From Metabacillus niabensis (GTDB taxonomy: Bacteria; Bacillota; Bacilli; Bacillales; Bacillaceae), in contig NZ_CADEPK010000033.1 of the NCBI RefSeq assembly GCF_902829255.1, positions 1 through 64,000 of the forward strand: a DNA stretch of 64,000 nucleotides, given 5' to 3'. Within the stretch, counting starts at the first letter, position 1. Every line of letters begins with the position of its first letter. Below, piece by piece: positions 63,969 through 64,000 of this stretch. The position numbers and the translations under genes are program-made. The notes below the pieces were generated by a model that was given only the letters and a program-made list of their open reading frames with translations, was not told where the DNA came from and did no database searches.

Positions 63969-64000
63969 TTATGATAATGAAATTTTCACATAAACTGACT

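Overview
The window is chromosomal DNA from a low-GC, spore-forming Gram-positive bacterium, almost certainly a member of the Bacillaceae outside the B. subtilis/B. cereus groups. Evidence: a GerA-family germinant receptor operon, a Spo0E-type phosphatase with a Spo0A box, TasA/SipW matrix genes, DUF3231 and other Bacillus-type small families, strong AGGAGG ribosome sites with frequent TTG/GTG starts, SAM-I and PurR-type regulation, and many T-tailed terminators. A glutaminyl-tRNA synthetase is present, which most Bacilli lack. No tRNA, rRNA, CRISPR, insertion sequence or prophage was seen.

Layout. 1-2100: a SAM-I riboswitch facing left with no gene before the window edge, a 120-nt inverted-repeat element, and an MFS transporter. 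2.1-9.5 kb: glnS; a binding-protein/histidine-kinase pair with no response regulator and a Spo0A box upstream; an alpha/beta hydrolase; a small HTH protein; a Fur-controlled siderophore ABC ATPase. 9.7-18.3 kb: a four-gene germinant receptor operon (order D-B-A-C), a Spo0E-like gene, an alanine/Na+ symporter, hemY with an Fnr/Rex-like site, and a small membrane protein.

18.4-34.7 kb is the most striking region: an apparently single leftward operon of 16 genes that looks like a type II polyketide/fatty-acid-type biosynthetic cluster. Its promoter-proximal genes are a chain-length-factor-like KS, a ketoreductase, an ACP and an active KS; then come a thioesterase, a MacB-type ABC pair, a Gfo/Idh oxidoreductase, three tandem BtrH-like acyltransferase paralogues, a second ABC exporter, a family 2 glycosyltransferase, a PIG-L deacetylase, FabZ dehydratase and AcpS. 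There is no enoyl reductase. I infer an unsaturated acyl chain assembled on the ACP, moved by BtrH-type enzymes onto an amine (perhaps one exposed by the deacetylase on a sugar), and exported. A divergent HTH-TPR regulator of RRNPP type, followed by a 36-codon ORF, suggests peptide quorum control.

34.7-47.2 kb: a secreted protein, CtaM, an NSS transporter, a KAS III homologue lacking two catalytic residues, a STAS-like protein, a methyltransferase, a VOC protein, DUF3231, a beta-glucoside PTS/GH1 operon with cre and LicT-type antiterminator sites, and a Gfo/Idh enzyme. 47.2-52 kb: a MarR gene and a bactofilin-like operon sharing one operator motif, and a TetR-controlled ABC exporter. 52-58 kb: two TasA paralogues with a mini TapA-like protein and SipW, then divergently phoX-tatA-tatC with a Pho box. 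58-64 kb: a GGDEF-EAL protein, a TPP enzyme with a carboxymuconolactone-decarboxylase partner, a small protein, and guaC with PurR boxes.
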